Shown: positions 34,470 to 43,395, counted from the first letter of the stretch. The stretch: DNA of 55,176 nt from Blautia schinkii (GCF_013304825.1 NZ_JAAWUO010000022.1:1-55176), one strand, 5' to 3'. Notes: generated by a model from the sequence alone, not told the origin. Program-made: numbers and translations.

Positions 34470-34654
34470 TATCCGTAGATTTGCTAATTTTCAGTTGCCC
34501 ATCAACGTGCTTTTCTGCATCCTTTGGTATCAGCCACATACGGCTGAGTCTTGCTGCGCCAGATATGCGGTTTTCTTCGCACAACTTCTGTACTTGCCAC
34601 TCAGAGATACCCCCACTTTTTCGCCGCTTCTGGAGAAGAGATATATTCGAGCAT
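34465..34654 (-). pseudogene. Excisionase-type helix-turn-helix protein, frameshifted
   Basis: ATG at 34654 (after a GGAGG site) starts MLEYISSPEAAKKWG and continues in the next frame as ISEWQVQKLCEENRISGAAR, then LSRMWLIPKDAEK, ending at TAA 34465-34467. A run of five Gs where four are expected causes the shift. This short HTH protein is common in Tn1549-like and related elements of gut Clostridia, where it may control excision or transfer. Confidence 0.7.
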
Positions 34655-34817
34655 TATAGTTTCCTCCAGCAAATCAATTTGGCATTTATTATATATGGCC
34701 AGCTGAATGATTACAAGAAAGAAAATGCGAATTATTTAAGCTAATTATATGAATACGCAAGACATTTTCTGTGGAAAAGAGGAATTGCAAAATATAGCTG
34801 GGTGATTGAATATATCC

Positions 34818-34850
34818 TAAAAGAAGCTGCCCACTACGGACAGCCTCTTC
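34818..34850 (-). terminator. Terminator of the ECF sigma operon
   Basis: On the minus strand GAAGAGGCTGTCC and GGGCAGCTTC form a stem followed by TTTTAGG. It starts about 20 bp past the anti-sigma stop. Confidence 0.75.
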
Positions 34851-34868
34851 TCTATAATAAGATTTTCA

Positions 34869-36314
34869 TTACTGATATATGTCCACCAATCCTGTTTTTA
34901 ACATTGAATCTGAAAACTCATATGCAGCTCCATCACCGTTAAGATTCAGATACATATTATTCAAGTCATTCTCATTTACGATCCATGCCATATTCACCTG
35001 TATACTCTCACCAGGTTTTAATGAAGAAATATAGTTTCCTCCATTTCCATAATCCTCTGATATACTGTTGTATGTCATTTCAGCTGTACGTGCAACACCA
35101 TCCCATATAACACGATTGTAGTCATCTCCGGACTGTTCTGTCGGATCGTAAATTTGATATGCTCCATCTTCATGGTCCATCAACAGCAATGTACCAATAT
35201 AAAGCATATGGTTAATTTCTTCATCTGACTTATTGGTATAAGTAACTGTCGCATAGACGAGCTTTTGTTTCACACTTTCTGTTTTTACAATCTCATCCAC
35301 TGAATCAATGCCATTACCGGACTTAATATAAGACAGCGTATTATTTACTAAATTTCCATCAGTTCCAACTGCATCAGTCCATTCTTCCGGCACATTATTC
35401 TGACCAAGCAGCTGCAGGTTGTCCTCCACCTGAACAGCATCAACACAAACTGAAATTTTATCATTTTCAATATAGTTGCCATCTCTGTCTTCACCAGATG
35501 CTGATATATCAAACACTTCACCAATCTGATGCATTAGCAATTTATTATCTGCAATGGAAGTCATCACTGCTTCTCCCGATGATTCTTCAGGGGATACCAT
35601 TTCGCTCCACGTATACAAACCAGCGGTTTCAATCATTGTATCATTTTCAGTGATCACAAGGTTTTCTACCACTTTAATGGCATCCTCTTTTGAAACATCA
35701 TCACCGATATAAACAGTAATTACACGATATACATCTGGACGAAGAAGGTAAATCCTTTGATTAAAAGATCCATCCTCTGCCAGGTCATTATATTTAAGAT
35801 ATACACCTTCATAATTGCCAAAAGTTCGTTCCTCACAGTCAACAACATTCTTATCTTGCATTACTTTGCTCAAATCATCCTCGTCTAAAAGCACAGATGC
35901 AAAGCTGAATCCTCCGGTTCGATCATGCTCAGGATATTCCAGATGGAATTCATCAATCCATTCCATACCTTCTGGAATATATCCTGCGGAGATATCTATA
36001 TCATGAATTTTTTCAGGAAGATTAATTTTCCCTGTGCTGCCATCCGCCTTAATTCCCGTTACAATACTGTAGGCTCCTTGTTTTTCTAAAAACATATGAT
36101 ATAATTTGGTACCTGCATAGACTATGGTCGATGTAACCAATACACATACGGCTATTGCTGCAGCCACTCTGGCACCTGTCCATTTTTTCACTCTCCTTGT
36201 CTGAATATTAACCACCTTCGTGTCCTGAAGCTGTTTTTTCACTTCGCTTTGGATCATCGTGTGGATGAACTCCGGAGTTTCAGGAATATTTTTTTTCATA
36301 TCCTCTAACCTCAT
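34869..36314 (-). CDS. Membrane anti-sigma factor with large extracellular domain
   Basis: 481 aa. A cytoplasmic N-terminus of ~45 residues (MRLEDMKKNIPETPEFIHTMI) would bind the sigma factor. One transmembrane helix follows (about 47-68), then an extracellular part containing a DUF4367-like section (about 75-225: DIDISAGYIPEGMEW... RVITVYIGDDVS) and a beta-rich C-terminal domain. It begins with a 4-bp ATGA overlap with the sigma gene. The signal sensed is unknown; envelope stress is likely by analogy. Confidence 0.85.
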   Translation of the reverse strand: MRLEDMKKNIPETPEFIHTMIQSEVKKQLQDTKVVNIQTRRVKKWTGARVAAAIAVCVLVTSTIVYAGTKLYHMFLEKQGAYSIVTGIKADGSTGKINLPEKIHDIDISAGYIPEGMEWIDEFHLEYPEHDRTGGFSFASVLLDEDDLSKVMQDKNVVDCEERTFGNYEGVYLKYNDLAEDGSFNQRIYLLRPDVYRVITVYIGDDVSKEDAIKVVENLVITENDTMIETAGLYTWSEMVSPEESSGEAVMTSIADNKLLMHQIGEVFDISASGEDRDGNYIENDKISVCVDAVQVEDNLQLLGQNNVPEEWTDAVGTDGNLVNNTLSYIKSGNGIDSVDEIVKTESVKQKLVYATVTYTNKSDEEINHMLYIGTLLLMDHEDGAYQIYDPTEQSGDDYNRVIWDGVARTAEMTYNSISEDYGNGGNYISSLKPGESIQVNMAWIVNENDLNNMYLNLNGDGAAYEFSDSMLKTGLVDIYQ

Positions 36315-36799
36315 ACTGTCAACTCCTCACTTTCCTGTAAATTACGCTTAAGCTTTCCCCGTGCTCTGGCAAGTCTTTTTTGAACTGCTCCCTCGGTTAT
36401 CTCAAGAATCTGCGCAATCTCTTTTATGTTGAAATCCTCAATATAGTACAGAATAACTGGCATTCGTAATTCTTCTTTCAAAGAATTTACGGCTCTGTAC
36501 AAGTCACTGTAGTCAGTTTTCTGATCTGTCTCAATTTCTGTCATTTCACTCATCCCTTCCAAAGAAACAAGTTTACTCGACTTTCTCAAAAGAGTATAAC
36601 ACTCATTGATCAATATACGAATCAACCAAGTCTTGGCATATTTGTCATTCCTCAAAGTTCCAATCTTTGAAAATGCCTTAACAATCGTTTCCTGAATAGC
36701 ATCCGCACAATCTTGATCGTTAATTAAAATTGTTTTGGCAGTAGAATACAATTGTCTCTCTGAATTGAGAATCAACGCCCCTAATTCTTCTTTGGTCAC
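36311..36799 (-). CDS. ECF-type RNA polymerase sigma factor
   Basis: 162 aa. Region 2 in DCADAIQETIVKAFSKIGTL and KTWLIRILINECY, region 4 in YYIEDFNIKEIAQILEITEG, AVQKRLARARGKLK. GTG start at 36799 with GAAGGTGGTG upstream. It directs transcription of its own operon and probably envelope genes once released by the anti-sigma protein. A ruined paralogue of the whole pair lies divergently at 36961-39061. Confidence 0.92.
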   Translation of the reverse strand: MTKEELGALILNSERQLYSTAKTILINDQDCADAIQETIVKAFSKIGTLRNDKYAKTWLIRILINECYTLLRKSSKLVSLEGMSEMTEIETDQKTDYSDLYRAVNSLKEELRMPVILYYIEDFNIKEIAQILEITEGAVQKRLARARGKLKRNLQESEELTV

Positions 36800-36960
36800 T
36801 TTAACACCACCTTCTTTAGCCGGCCGGCAATTTTCATTTACATAGATTAGACGTACAGCTTTTCAAAATATCCCCAAATAAACTTTATTTTTTTATAATA
36901 GAGGAAATAAATCTTTCCCCTCTGTTGACATTATACACCTGTCTTACTTCTTACCCATAT

Positions 36961-36993
36961 ACAATTGTGAAGGCTTTTTCCAACGTCGGTACA
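36961..36993 (+). pseudogene. Sigma factor paralogue, 5' piece before the insertion element
   Basis: ACA ATT GTG AAG GCT TTT TCC AAC GTC GGT ACA reads TIVKAFSNVGT, matching TIVKAFSKIGT of the intact sigma factor. No earlier codons match, so the 5' end was already lost. The frame is resumed exactly at 38453 (LKNDNYARTWLIR) if 36994-38452 is removed. Confidence 0.75.
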
Positions 36994-37136
36994 GTGACAT
37001 GCTCCCACCACTTAAATCTCTGATTTTGAAGTGGAGGCTTCTTGCTCAATGGCTCTACTGAACCAAGTATCTACAAGCTATCCTCGCGTGCCCCGCGATT
37101 TTTATAAGTCCGGTTACGGACTTTTTTATTGTGCTG
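36994..37136 (-). ncRNA. Probable omega RNA (reRNA) at the right end of the tnpB element
   Basis: In IS605-family elements the right end downstream of tnpB is transcribed into the guide RNA. Here the ~140 nt after the tnpB stop hold a hairpin AAGTCCG-TAAC-CGGACTT (near 37107-37124) and the larger end hairpin at 37005-37050, finishing in GGGAGCATGTCAC. The guide would be the adjacent host DNA, minus strand from 36993 downward (TGTACCGACGTTGG...), which is the remnant of the interrupted sigma gene. Inferred from family architecture; no direct RNA evidence. Confidence 0.6.
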
Positions 37137-38243
37137 TCATGCACATTCTCCAAAGATTCTTTTTCCCTCATTCATGATGTTAACTGCTGCATTTACATCA
37201 CGGTCCATTCTGTTTCCGCATTCACAGTAATAAATCCTTTCAGATAAAGACAATTCTGCTTTTTTCTTTCCACATGCACTGCAAATCTTACTGGATGCAA
37301 AATAACGGTCTACTTTGATCAGATATTTTCCTCTTTCCTCCAGTTTATATTCCAGCATAGACAGAAAACGGCCATATCCATTATCATATATGCCTTTTCC
37401 AAGATGAAGTCCTCCTGCCATCCCCTTCAGATCCAGATCCTCCACGCATACTGCATCGTAGCTCTCAGCAAGACTGGTACTGAGTTTATGCTGAAAGTCT
37501 TTTCTCTGATTTCGGGCCTTTTCATGGCACAGTGCAACTCGTTTCTTCTGTTTTTTATAATTCTGACTGCCTTTCTGACATCTGGACAGTTTCCGCTGTT
37601 CCTGTGCAAGCTTTTTCTCTGTGTTCCGATAGAACATTGGGTATTTGGCGCTTTCCCCGGTAGAAAACACACACATCCCATGCATGGCAAAATCAATCCC
37701 GATAAATTTTTCTGCCGGTCTTTTTTCTGCTGTTTGGTTTTCACAGCAAAATAAAAGACTGGCAAAATAATTTCCGGATGGCTCCCTGCTGACTGTCACA
37801 GATTTCAATTTCCATTTTTCTGATATCGGACGGTGAAGCTTCATTCTGACAGCCGACATCTTAGGCAGTTTCAAATATTTTCCTTTCAGAAAGATATTTC
37901 CATTCACTACGTTTGTTGTATAAGATTTTCTTGATGACTTCTTTGATTTGAAACGCGGAAATCCTGCAGATGGTTCACGAAAAAACTTATGGAATGCACT
38001 TTCCAGATGCATCTGGACATTTGCTAACGCCAATGAATCCACCTCTTTCAGCCAGGGATATTCTTTCTTGTAACTGGCTGGTGTGTTCCTTAACATCTTC
38101 TTTTCTTTTTTATAATGTTCTATTTTATCCGCAAGCATACAGTTATAGATAAACCGGCTGCAGCCGATTGTTTTTTCTATTTGCACACGTTGTTCTGCAT
38201 TGGGATAGATTCGTATTTTTACTGCCCGATTTATTTTCCTCAC
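37137..38243 (-). CDS. tnpB: TnpB RNA-guided nuclease (OrfB, IS605 family)
   Basis: 368 aa, full length for compact TnpB. The RuvC-like triad is intact: Asp184 in IGIDFAMHG, Glu268 in CVEDLDLKG, Asp347 in NRMDRDVNAAVN. The zinc ribbon C321-x2-C324 / C340-x-C342 is complete, and the N-terminal REC/WED region starts VKIRIYPN. GTG start at 38243. Known TnpB proteins use the right-end RNA to cut DNA next to a short 5' motif and help retain the element. It probably still works, although transposition would need tnpA from elsewhere. Confidence 0.95.
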   Translation of the reverse strand: MRKINRAVKIRIYPNAEQRVQIEKTIGCSRFIYNCMLADKIEHYKKEKKMLRNTPASYKKEYPWLKEVDSLALANVQMHLESAFHKFFREPSAGFPRFKSKKSSRKSYTTNVVNGNIFLKGKYLKLPKMSAVRMKLHRPISEKWKLKSVTVSREPSGNYFASLLFCCENQTAEKRPAEKFIGIDFAMHGMCVFSTGESAKYPMFYRNTEKKLAQEQRKLSRCQKGSQNYKKQKKRVALCHEKARNQRKDFQHKLSTSLAESYDAVCVEDLDLKGMAGGLHLGKGIYDNGYGRFLSMLEYKLEERGKYLIKVDRYFASSKICSACGKKKAELSLSERIYYCECGNRMDRDVNAAVNIMNEGKRIFGECA

Positions 38244-38452
38244 CTTATTCCTACGTATAAGTAAATGAATTCAATTATCGTTTTTTTGAACAATATGTTC
38301 TTCTTCTATTATAATACAAACCAATCACCAGAACAAGTGTTCTCTTTTTGCAAAATCTTTTTGAGTAGTTATGGGTATTTATGAGCATTTATGCTCAGAT
38401 CTACAATTCATCTCACTACCTGAAGAGGTAGGAGAATTCTTGTTACATTTTG

Positions 38453-38780
38453 TTAAAAAACGATAACTATGCCCGGACCTGGTTAATCCGTATCTTAATC
38501 AACGAATGTTACAGCCTTGTGCGTAAATCCAGTAAATTTATCCCATTGGAAAATCTGGTTGACAGACAGGAATCGAAAAAAACAAAGAATCACAGTGAAT
38601 TGTATACAGCCATAAATTCCAAAAGAGGAACTGCGTTTATCTGTTATTCTATACTATATAGAAGATTTCAGTGTAAGAGAAATCGCCCAGATCCTTGAAA
38701 TATCGGAAGATGCCGTTCAAAATAGACTTGCAAGGGCAAGAGGAAAATTAAGGCAGGAATTACAGGAGGTGTCAATATGA
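38453..38780 (+). pseudogene. ECF sigma factor paralogue, 3' part with frameshift
   Basis: Resumes the sigma frame after the insertion element: LKNDNYARTWLIRILINECYSLVRKSSKFIPL...YTAINS. At about 38617 the frame shifts, and region 4 continues as EELRLSVILYYIEDFSVREI, then AQILEISEDAVQNRLARARG, and stops as TGA 38778-38780. The stop overlaps the paralogous anti-sigma start as ATGA, as in the intact pair. It is broken three ways: 5' loss, IS insertion and frameshift. Confidence 0.85.
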
Positions 38781-39061
38781 GATTAGAAGATATGAAAAAC
38801 GATATTCCCGAAACACCGGATTTTATCCATAATATGATTCAAAATGAGGTGGCAAAGCAGCTGGCAGATAATAAAGTGGCGAATCTGCGAAGAAGAAAAC
38901 GATGGACAGCTCCGAAAGTTGCCGCAGTGGCAGCTGCGTGTGCGCTTGCAGTTTCCACGATACTTTCAAATACGATACGGTTAAATTCATCCAAGATACC
39001 TTCATTTTTCAATACTATGAGTCAACAGAAATATCTATTACTTTTTGATAGCCAAGCCTGA
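38777..39061 (+). pseudogene. Anti-sigma factor paralogue, truncated
   Basis: The first ~60 codons (MRLEDMKNDIPETPDFIHNM...VAKQLADNKVANL...AAACALAVSTI) match the intact anti-sigma factor up to the middle of the transmembrane helix. The frame then runs into unrelated sequence (from about 38965) and stops at 39061. The extracellular sensor is gone. Confidence 0.8.
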
Positions 39062-39078
39062 CCACATAGATTATTATA

Positions 39079-39744
39079 TTACTCATTTACTGTATTCTCT
39101 TTTAATTTGTTAAGTATACCTTCTTCCATTTCATAAACTTCATCACATAATATTTCAATGTCCTCACGATTATGACTCGTCAACAGAATTAATTTTCCTT
39201 CTGATTTCATTTTCAAGAATAATCGTCTCATTTCCTCAACTCCATTTTTATCTAATGCATTCATTGGCTCATCCAAAACCAGAATATCAGGTTTTTCCAT
39301 AATTGCCTGTGCTATACCTAATCGTTGTCTCATTCCCATCGAATATTTACCCACATGTTTTTTGTCTGCGGAATCCAAACCAACCAATGACATAGACTCT
39401 TTAATTTCGTTACTGTCTATTTTTTCTCGTATTGAAGCCAAATATTTAAGATTTTTATATCCAGAATAATTCAACAAAAATCCAGGTGTCTCAATAATAA
39501 AACCTAAGTTTTCTGGGAAATCAATATCTTTTCCTACAATTTTATGATTCACAGAAATTACACCTGTTGTTGGTTTTAAAAATCCACAAATACATTTTAG
39601 TAAAACTGTTTTTCCAGAACCATTTCTTCCAATAATTCCATAGATATGCTCATTTGAAAATTTCACATTAATATTGTTTAGTACTAACTGATTCTTAAAC
39701 TGTTTATTAAGATTTTCTATTGATATCATTGCTTCTTTCTCCAT
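39079..39744 (-). CDS. ABC transporter ATP-binding protein
   Basis: 221 aa. Walker A GRNGSGKTVLL, a degenerate signature YSMGMRQRLGIAQAI, Walker B ILVLDEPMNALD, switch His in LTSHNRED. Short CcmA/LanF-like ATPase. Start 39744 follows GGAGGTAAA and overlaps the end of the upstream permease gene by 19 bp. It energises the two permeases at 39726-41385. Confidence 0.92.
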   Translation of the reverse strand: MEKEAMISIENLNKQFKNQLVLNNINVKFSNEHIYGIIGRNGSGKTVLLKCICGFLKPTTGVISVNHKIVGKDIDFPENLGFIIETPGFLLNYSGYKNLKYLASIREKIDSNEIKESMSLVGLDSADKKHVGKYSMGMRQRLGIAQAIMEKPDILVLDEPMNALDKNGVEEMRRLFLKMKSEGKLILLTSHNREDIEILCDEVYEMEEGILNKLKENTVNE

Positions 39745-40607
39745 TTTACCTCCAACTTTTGCAACCCAATTTCGGTATTTTCTTTATAATTTACTAAAAC
39801 ACATAAAATGCTCAAAACCAAGATTCCTATAATAAAAAATAAGATACCATATTTCAATGTAATATGATATTTTAAATTAATACCCGAATATGTATTTATT
39901 TGCGCTAGTGTAATCGGAGAAAAACGATTTGCCCAAGCCATCCAGTCATTTGAAATACAAATATCAAATAATACACACAAAGCACCCGTACAAGTCCCTA
40001 TTGCCTTACTTGTCAATTTATTCAATAAATAGATCAACAATCCCAACCAGCTTGCACAGCACCACTCTAATATAACGCTTATCATCAAAGCAAATAATGC
40101 ACTATAATGACTAACCATATATTCTGAAACATTAAACAAAAGCCCTACCTGTATACCTGCATCTGTTTTTGCCAGTGTTCCCCATATTTTCCCCCACTCA
40201 CATCCTATGTCCATATTCCCAACCAGTGGGAGCACAGAAACCAACAACAAAAATAAAATATAAATTAACGAAATACTAATACTATAAAATATTTGTCCTA
40301 ATGCCCACGACAATTTTCCTGAACGTGATAGCATATAAAAATATCCATCATCTTCATAAGGCGCATTAGAAAAAATGAAAATTACCCCTGCCATTATTAC
40401 AAGTTGACAAATATAATCATTAGTTAAATGAGGAAATGCATATGGAGTTATTCTTACCCCAACAAGATTACTAAAATTCAAAACAGCCTCTAAATTTTGT
40501 AATATAAATCCTGCTACAATAAGTAAAACTGTTAGTACCCGTATTGATGATATGGTTTTTTTTAAATTATAGATTGAAATGCGAAGTGCTTTAATAAAAT
40601 ACACCAT
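39726..40607 (-). CDS. ABC-2 type permease subunit
   Basis: 293 aa with six predicted helices and only short loops. No recognised family beyond ABC-2-type topology. AAGGAGG precedes the ATG at 40607. The start overlaps the end of the preceding permease by 17 bp and the stop overlaps the ATPase start, so all three are made together. Confidence 0.75.
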   Translation of the reverse strand: MVYFIKALRISIYNLKKTISSIRVLTVLLIVAGFILQNLEAVLNFSNLVGVRITPYAFPHLTNDYICQLVIMAGVIFIFSNAPYEDDGYFYMLSRSGKLSWALGQIFYSISISLIYILFLLLVSVLPLVGNMDIGCEWGKIWGTLAKTDAGIQVGLLFNVSEYMVSHYSALFALMISVILEWCCASWLGLLIYLLNKLTSKAIGTCTGALCVLFDICISNDWMAWANRFSPITLAQINTYSGINLKYHITLKYGILFFIIGILVLSILCVLVNYKENTEIGLQKLEVKWRKKQ

Positions 40608-41385
40608 CTTCCAACCTCCTTAAAACTGTTCTTCGGAATAGAATTCCAAATAAAATCACTATTAATAATACAACTATTGAACATATTAAAACAGTATGTA
40701 CGCTTGATTGAATAATTACATTCCCTGTCAACAGTTTATCCAAACGATACCTATCAACAACATTACCCATACGATATGCCTGAACAATAAAAAAACTAAC
40801 AAAGTAAGGTGATACAAGCACTACAAAAGGATCCGATATATAAGCCGAGACACATAATGCAATGCTGGACCATAATATACCTCTCAAGAATCCCGACCAT
40901 ACCTCTAACATTCCATATTCGAACGGATGATATAATGCAATCCATGCGTGGAATCTATCCGAAACAACTGCATCTTGAAAGGTAGAATCTGCCATAGGCA
41001 AAACAAAAGAAAGTGCTAGCAATAGAACTCCAGTACCAATCGCCACTGTAACACCACCACATAATGCATTAATTACATATTTCACTGTACAATATCTTTT
41101 TTTTCCTTCTCTTGAAACAATAAATGAAAGAGAATGATTTTTATATTCCTTACAAAAACTTGTGGCAAAAGGAATAGCGGCAAATATTGGCAAAAAGTAA
41201 GTGCGACAAACTCCTCCCCATGATGAATTCCAAAAAAAATAGTGTATGCTTCCCGTATGCGATGTTAAAGCTCTCATCAGATCATTCCAGGAATCAAAAC
41301 ATATAGAAAAACAAACGCCTAAAATACTTATGATCCATCCTATATTTATTGCACGTTTCATTTCAACAGCAAATACTTTTTTCAT
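40591..41385 (-). CDS. ABC-2 type permease subunit
   Basis: 264 aa with six helices. The loop ATSFCKEYKNHSLSFIVSREGKKRY after helix 2 is the usual coupling-type segment of ABC-2 permeases. ATG at 41385 overlaps the lipoprotein stop by 4 bp. Together with the gene at 39726 it forms a LanEG-like permease pair. Confidence 0.75.
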   Translation of the reverse strand: MKKVFAVEMKRAINIGWIISILGVCFSICFDSWNDLMRALTSHTGSIHYFFWNSSWGGVCRTYFLPIFAAIPFATSFCKEYKNHSLSFIVSREGKKRYCTVKYVINALCGGVTVAIGTGVLLLALSFVLPMADSTFQDAVVSDRFHAWIALYHPFEYGMLEVWSGFLRGILWSSIALCVSAYISDPFVVLVSPYFVSFFIVQAYRMGNVVDRYRLDKLLTGNVIIQSSVHTVLICSIVVLLIVILFGILFRRTVLRRLEDGVFY

Positions 41386-42509
41386 GATATTTCTTCTCCC
41401 GTAATTGCATTAAACCGAAGTGCATAATCAACATTGATATCACCATTTATATCAAACTTACAACACCACACTGGAATCAATTCCACTTTATCAAAAGAAT
41501 CCTCTTTTCTTTTAGGAAAATATTCCAACCACATATTGGATAGGTTATACGTATCAGATAAAATAACATCTCCAAATTTTTTTACTAATGCTTTTTTTAT
41601 TCCATCAAATCGTATTATTTCTTGATTTTCAGCTTCTATATTCAATTGATTTACCATTCCAGTTAATCTTATCTCACAGATTCCCAAATTTGAAAATAAA
41701 AATGTAGCACCCATAGGATCCGCAAGTAACGGTTGCTCCACTCCTCCTGACATTTGAACTGTAGGATCGCCTTCTCCAAAAACTGGTACCCCATCCAAAC
41801 TAAATGAATATTTTATATAATACATTTCGTCATCTGCATCAAATATCTGCTCTTGAAATTTGCCAGACTCATAAAAGCTTTTATAGTCTTCATCACTTTT
41901 CATAGCATTCTGTATGCTAAGCATATCTTCTTTTGACAATGCGAAAGTTTCTCTTTCACCTAAACTTGTACCCAGTTCCAAACTCGACAAGAATGCTTCT
42001 ATATTGCTTATAGCCTCTTCCTCTTTCATAAATGATAAATTCTTTTTTTCAAGAAGAGCATTTTCTTCCGCATAGGATGCAAGACTTGATAAATATTTTA
42101 TTTCATCATTTTTATCATATTTCATAACACCTGCTCCTAATGCTACTGTTTCATCCTGAAAAGTTATTTCTGAGGCACCTCCATCATATTCATTAATCTG
42201 AATTTCTTCTTCACTACTTTCCGGCCATAAAAACTCAACAATTTTTTCATTATCAAAATTTTTATATTCTGTATTATATGTTGCAAAACTTTTTCCGGGG
42301 ATCTCTATTTTTGTATTTACAGTCAAATTTTCTGTAATTGTTTCTTGAATGTCACCTTGCTCCGTTATACTGTTTTCTTCTATATTTGTTTCGTCATCCA
42401 TGGTCATTTCTGATTTTTCTTCTATACTATTTACATTTTTAGAGCATCCCACCATACTTACCGTACCTAGACAAATTATAGAAGCAATTAAATATCTATA
42501 TTCTTTCAT
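41382..42509 (-). CDS. Lipoprotein of the ABC operon
   Basis: 375 aa. Lipobox VSMVGC with Cys at about 22, then an acidic, low-complexity spacer (about 25-70) and an extracellular domain. The C-terminus (VELIPVWCCKFDINGDINVDYALRFNAITGEE) resembles the end of the lipoprotein at 11824, suggesting the same DUF6034/PepSY-like class. First gene of the four-gene transporter operon; perhaps a ligand-binding or immunity protein. Its leader faces the XRE gene. Confidence 0.75.
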   Translation of the reverse strand: MKEYRYLIASIICLGTVSMVGCSKNVNSIEEKSEMTMDDETNIEENSITEQGDIQETITENLTVNTKIEIPGKSFATYNTEYKNFDNEKIVEFLWPESSEEEIQINEYDGGASEITFQDETVALGAGVMKYDKNDEIKYLSSLASYAEENALLEKKNLSFMKEEEAISNIEAFLSSLELGTSLGERETFALSKEDMLSIQNAMKSDEDYKSFYESGKFQEQIFDADDEMYYIKYSFSLDGVPVFGEGDPTVQMSGGVEQPLLADPMGATFLFSNLGICEIRLTGMVNQLNIEAENQEIIRFDGIKKALVKKFGDVILSDTYNLSNMWLEYFPKRKEDSFDKVELIPVWCCKFDINGDINVDYALRFNAITGEEIS

Positions 42510-42957
42510 AATCTCATACTCTTTCTTCTATCTCAAATAAATTAAAATATCTTATTGTAAGCGCTTAAATGGCACAAATTGCCAGTGTACACGCCATTAC
42601 TATATATAATACTGATCTCCTTTCCCATGTTTACGTTCGTAAAATTTACTTCTCAGTTATGAAATCAATGACAATTCTCATTATCTTCATTTTTTTCAAG
42701 TTTTCAACCCTTTCTGCACCAAACAACATTTATCGTGCTTTTTTGGTTAATTTACATATTTTCTTAACGATGCAAGGTACTTGTAATCCTGCTGTCAGTA
42801 ATATTCCAACCGAAAAACAGTTTATATAGACAGAATGTGATACAGAATTTTTGATGTGTAAAGCAATTTCACTAAATGTGATGCAAATAGTTCTTTATTA
42901 CTTTCTTCTTTTTATTAGGTTCTATTGGTAAAATTTTAATGAAAGAAGGTGGAATAA
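42510..42957. other. Divergent promoter region of the ABC and XRE/LytTR operons
   Basis: About 450 bp, AT-rich. It must hold promoters for both directions. A perfect palindrome AAGCGCTT lies at 42561-42568, close to the lipoprotein leader. No AgrD- or AgrB-like reading frame was found despite the Agr-type system downstream. Confidence 0.5.
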
Positions 42958-42978
42958 ATAGAATTTCAATATGAAGAT

Positions 42979-43305
42979 ATGGGAAACCGAATCAAAATCC
43001 GCAGAAAAGAACTGCGAATAAAACAGACAGAGCTTGCTGAAAGATTAAATATATCCAATAATCATATGTCATCAATCGAAAATGGAAGACAAAAACCAAA
43101 TCTGGATGTCTTCATCCAAATTTGTAATCTACTCAACGTTACACCTGACTACCTCCTGCTCGGCAGTATGCACGCTTATAATATTCCACAGGATATTATT
43201 GATAAATTGCGATTATGTAACCAATCTGACATAGAACTTGCCGGAGACTTTATTGAACTGCTTGTAAAACGAAACAACAAGACATGTTCTGAAGCAAAAT
43301 GGTAA
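42979..43305 (+). CDS. XRE-family transcriptional regulator
   Basis: 108 aa. N-terminal helix-turn-helix: KIRRKELRIKQTELAERLNI, SNNHMSSIENGRQKPNLDVF. The C-terminal part (IPQDIIDKLRLCNQSDIELAGDFIELL) is the short dimer region of PbsX-type repressors. The start is uncertain. ATG 42979 lacks a good ribosome binding site, while GAAGGTGG at 42945-42952 is placed for the in-frame ATA at 42958, giving a natural-looking N-terminus (EFQYEDMGNRIK). It probably controls the LytTR pair downstream or the divergent ABC operon. Confidence 0.85.
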   Translation: MGNRIKIRRKELRIKQTELAERLNISNNHMSSIENGRQKPNLDVFIQICNLLNVTPDYLLLGSMHAYNIPQDIIDKLRLCNQSDIELAGDFIELLVKRNNKTCSEAKW

Positions 43306-43395
43306 TAAATTTGTCTTTTCATACGCATTTTTTGCATTTGGAAATTTCATATGATAAGATGTACATATACATCTTTAATAAGGGCAGGTACAAAA

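Larger units (their letters stand above)
36994..38452 (-). mobile_element. IS605-family element carrying tnpB only
   Basis: About 1459 bp. Boundaries were set by restoring the reading frame of the interrupted sigma paralogue (VGT | LKND). The right end (36994, minus orientation) carries an imperfect stem, CCTCCACTT...AAGTGGTGGG. The left end (38452) carries CTACCTGAAGAGGTAG just inside. There is no target duplication and no tnpA. The sequence next to the left end, read 5' to 3' on the element's strand, is TTTAA, a plausible target-adjacent motif. A second, tnpB-less derivative with matching ends is at 51162-51480. Confidence 0.82.

Noticed and set aside
42569..42829. 86-codon plus-strand frame in the divergent promoter region, considered as an AgrB/AgrD-like gene
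   Set aside because: It has no ribosome binding site, no AgrB motifs and no cysteine-containing AgrD-like core. Hydrophobicity is explained by AT-rich composition.
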